From the NCBI GenBank assembly GCA_009869945.1, contig WIXG01000067.1:1-64000 (forward strand): DNA of 64,000 bases. The letters run 5' to 3'. The notes beneath the pieces were generated by a model. That model worked only from the letters and a program-made list of their open reading frames with translations, was not told where the DNA came from and did no database searches. Each line of letters starts with the position of its first letter. The stretch's first letter is position 1. Both the position numbers and the translations under genes were made by a program. Shown one piece after another: positions 62,635 to 64,000 of this stretch. Source of the DNA: Mesaphorura yosii. Its lineage: Eukaryota > Arthropoda > Collembola > Poduromorpha > Tullbergiidae.

Positions 62635-64000
62635 CTTTGATCTTTGTGGAATGTGGTCACTTTCTCACTTCGTTCTTCGATCACTTAATTACGTTATCAC
62701 AATCACGGAACAGTGAATTGTGCGCGAAATCTTCACCAAATGTTGGCCGAGGAGAAGGTGAAGAAGTGAAACGACGAAAAAGAAAGTTCAGCATGATACT
62801 GCACAATGTGCAGCCAATAAGTTACCGGTTGTGGAGCATCCCACTTTCGTGTTTTTTGCCGTCATCACATCTCAGACAGACTTCAGTATTATGCCAATAA
62901 CTAATAGGATTTGAGAAAGACGCCTCGCAGCCTCGACTGTCGACGTAATTCGTAATATTTCACTCACACTGTCATAATTCGATATTTTCTCGACTCATGG
63001 CCGTAGGAGCGCATATCACAAACTTTCTAGCCTTTATTTGTTCCATTCATTTCAGCGTCCAGTGTCCAACCGAAATTGTGATCGCAAAGGTTTAATGACG
63101 ATGGCCTGAGCCTGTATGTAGCGAGCGCAGAGAAGTCAACATGTGTCCGTGGCAGGATTACGATATTTTGAACTCAATTTCGTGTTCGTCTTTTGTGCGT
63201 CGTCGTATTGTCCACATGCGACGGTGATTTTTGAGTATTGTCATGAAATTCGACCCTGCCCATGGTCGTTGTGTTGCTGTTGTTGACCCTGCTCTGGTGT
63301 GGTTTTCTGCTGTTGGAGCTGGTCTCTGTTTGTATGCGTTCCGTGAAAGAAAATTCTAGGATTACTTCGCAATCAACCGAAGTAATGTGAGATTTGACCC
63401 GACTCTGGCTTTGGAGGTTTTTCTGCTCGGATTTGGATTCATTTTCTTTCTCCGTGTTTTCGTGTCCTGGCTCGACTGCTGCTGCTGCTGCTCCGTTATC
63501 ACAATCAGGAACCAGAAGCAAAAAGTGAACATAAGAATCCAATAATAAATTACATGACAAGTCTCGTACAGTTCAGAGGCTGGACTCAATTCAATCGTGT
63601 TATTGAAACCCTAAATTGATGCTAAACTTACGATGGAAATGAATGAATGGAGCCAAAAACCAACCCGAATGAGCAAGGCTACAAAATCCCATTTATCCTA
63701 TTATCCCATTATTGACTCATATTTACTTCTACATACTTTATTGGCTGCATCGCGAATTAATTTGATTCAGACTCCATGCCATCCCATCCATGCCAAGCCA
63801 CAATTTCGCAAAATTTGTTCCTTGAACTACTCGAGGGAAATGCAACCACAACCACAAACTTCCTCTACATTGAACAACTCTCCATTCTAAAGTAAATATT
63901 TATCCTCACACACGAGAATTGAGAATACACAGCTAATGCCCTGCCTTGCCTTTACGCCTCTGCTACCGTTGCCATAAATCAAGTTCGATGCCACGCGCTC
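62635..64000. other. Right-hand end, mostly unassigned
   Basis: Upstream of the GPR158-like gene. One possible exon on the minus strand (63362-63610) is described separately. A (GCT)n run lies at about 63477-63491. No other gene is supported; the promoter and any untranslated first exon of the receptor should lie here. Confidence 0.35.
63362..63610 (-). CDS. Possible terminal exon of a single-pass membrane protein
   Basis: After an acceptor-like CAATTTAG ending at 63611, a frame of 82 codons plus stop stays open on the minus strand. It has an N-glycosylation-like NNT near its start, one strongly hydrophobic run (CHVIYYWILMFTFCFWFLIV), a Gln run, and a basic tail (TKTRRKKMNPNPSRKTSKAR). This is the layout of a type I receptor's TM plus a short cytosolic tail, so it could be the last exon of a gene beginning beyond 64000. 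There is no family match, no partner exon is seen in the window and no clear AATAAA follows. It may be chance. Confidence 0.25.
   Translation of the reverse strand, partial: GFNNTIELSPASELYETCHVIYYWILMFTFCFWFLIVITEQQQQQSSQDTKTRRKKMNPNPSRKTSKARVGSNLTLLRLIAK

Overview
The window is animal nuclear DNA. Genes are split by GT-AG introns, most of 60-1,800 nt and one of 4.2 kb, and carry AATAAA signals. The gene set is that of an arthropod: an Ace-2-type acetylcholinesterase with a Drosophila-like hydrophilic insertion, CRF-binding protein, a GPR158-like receptor and an inositol-3-phosphate synthase. I would guess a pancrustacean with a compact genome (possibly a springtail or small crustacean), but the species cannot be fixed from sequence alone. 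No viral, transposon, CRISPR, rRNA or tRNA signature was recognised.

Layout, left to right. 1-2030: an intronless AT-hook/basic-acidic protein (+). 2343-4770: mitochondrial ATP synthase alpha subunit in ten exons (-). 5425-6266: a two-EF-hand protein (-). 7580-10152: a type I membrane protein with a three-repeat VMO1-like ectodomain and a long acidic stalk (+). 11256-20708: acetylcholinesterase in nine coding exons (-). 20709-30573: about 10 kb without a recognisable gene, lying between two divergently transcribed genes. 30574-38897: CRF-binding protein in seven exons (+). 40092-41693: a secreted protein with repeated defensin-like cysteine modules, two of them on symmetrical phase-1 exons (+). 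41781-44008: ecto-5'-nucleotidase with a hydrophobic GPI-type tail (-). 47009-47800: a Ly6/three-finger-like protein (+). 47833-48247: a secreted single-domain beta-gamma-crystallin-like protein (-). 50043-51239: a type II transmembrane collagen (+). 52809-55777: inositol-3-phosphate synthase (+). 56100-56834: an unknown serine-rich protein (-). 57753-58562: a four-TM protein whose stop is followed by 56 further open codons in frame (-). 58888-62634: a GPR158-family class C receptor in twelve exons (-).

Several products act at the cell surface or outside the cell (acetylcholinesterase, CRF-BP, 5'-nucleotidase, Ly6-like, crystallin-like, VMO1-like, TM collagen, GPR158-like), but nothing indicates a co-regulated cluster. 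Genes are often tail-to-tail with very little space: 32 bp between the stops of the Ly6-like and crystallin-like genes, and 87 bp between those of the defensin-module gene and 5'-nucleotidase.

Exon boundaries were set by hand from splice consensus, phase agreement and similarity to remembered family members. Reading phase closes across every coding junction given below. UTR exons and promoters are mostly not resolved. The least conventional features are the poly-defensin-like gene, the possible stop readthrough or exitron in the four-TM gene, a perfect 16-bp hairpin beside an acetylcholinesterase splice donor, and the membrane-tethered VMO1 protein.
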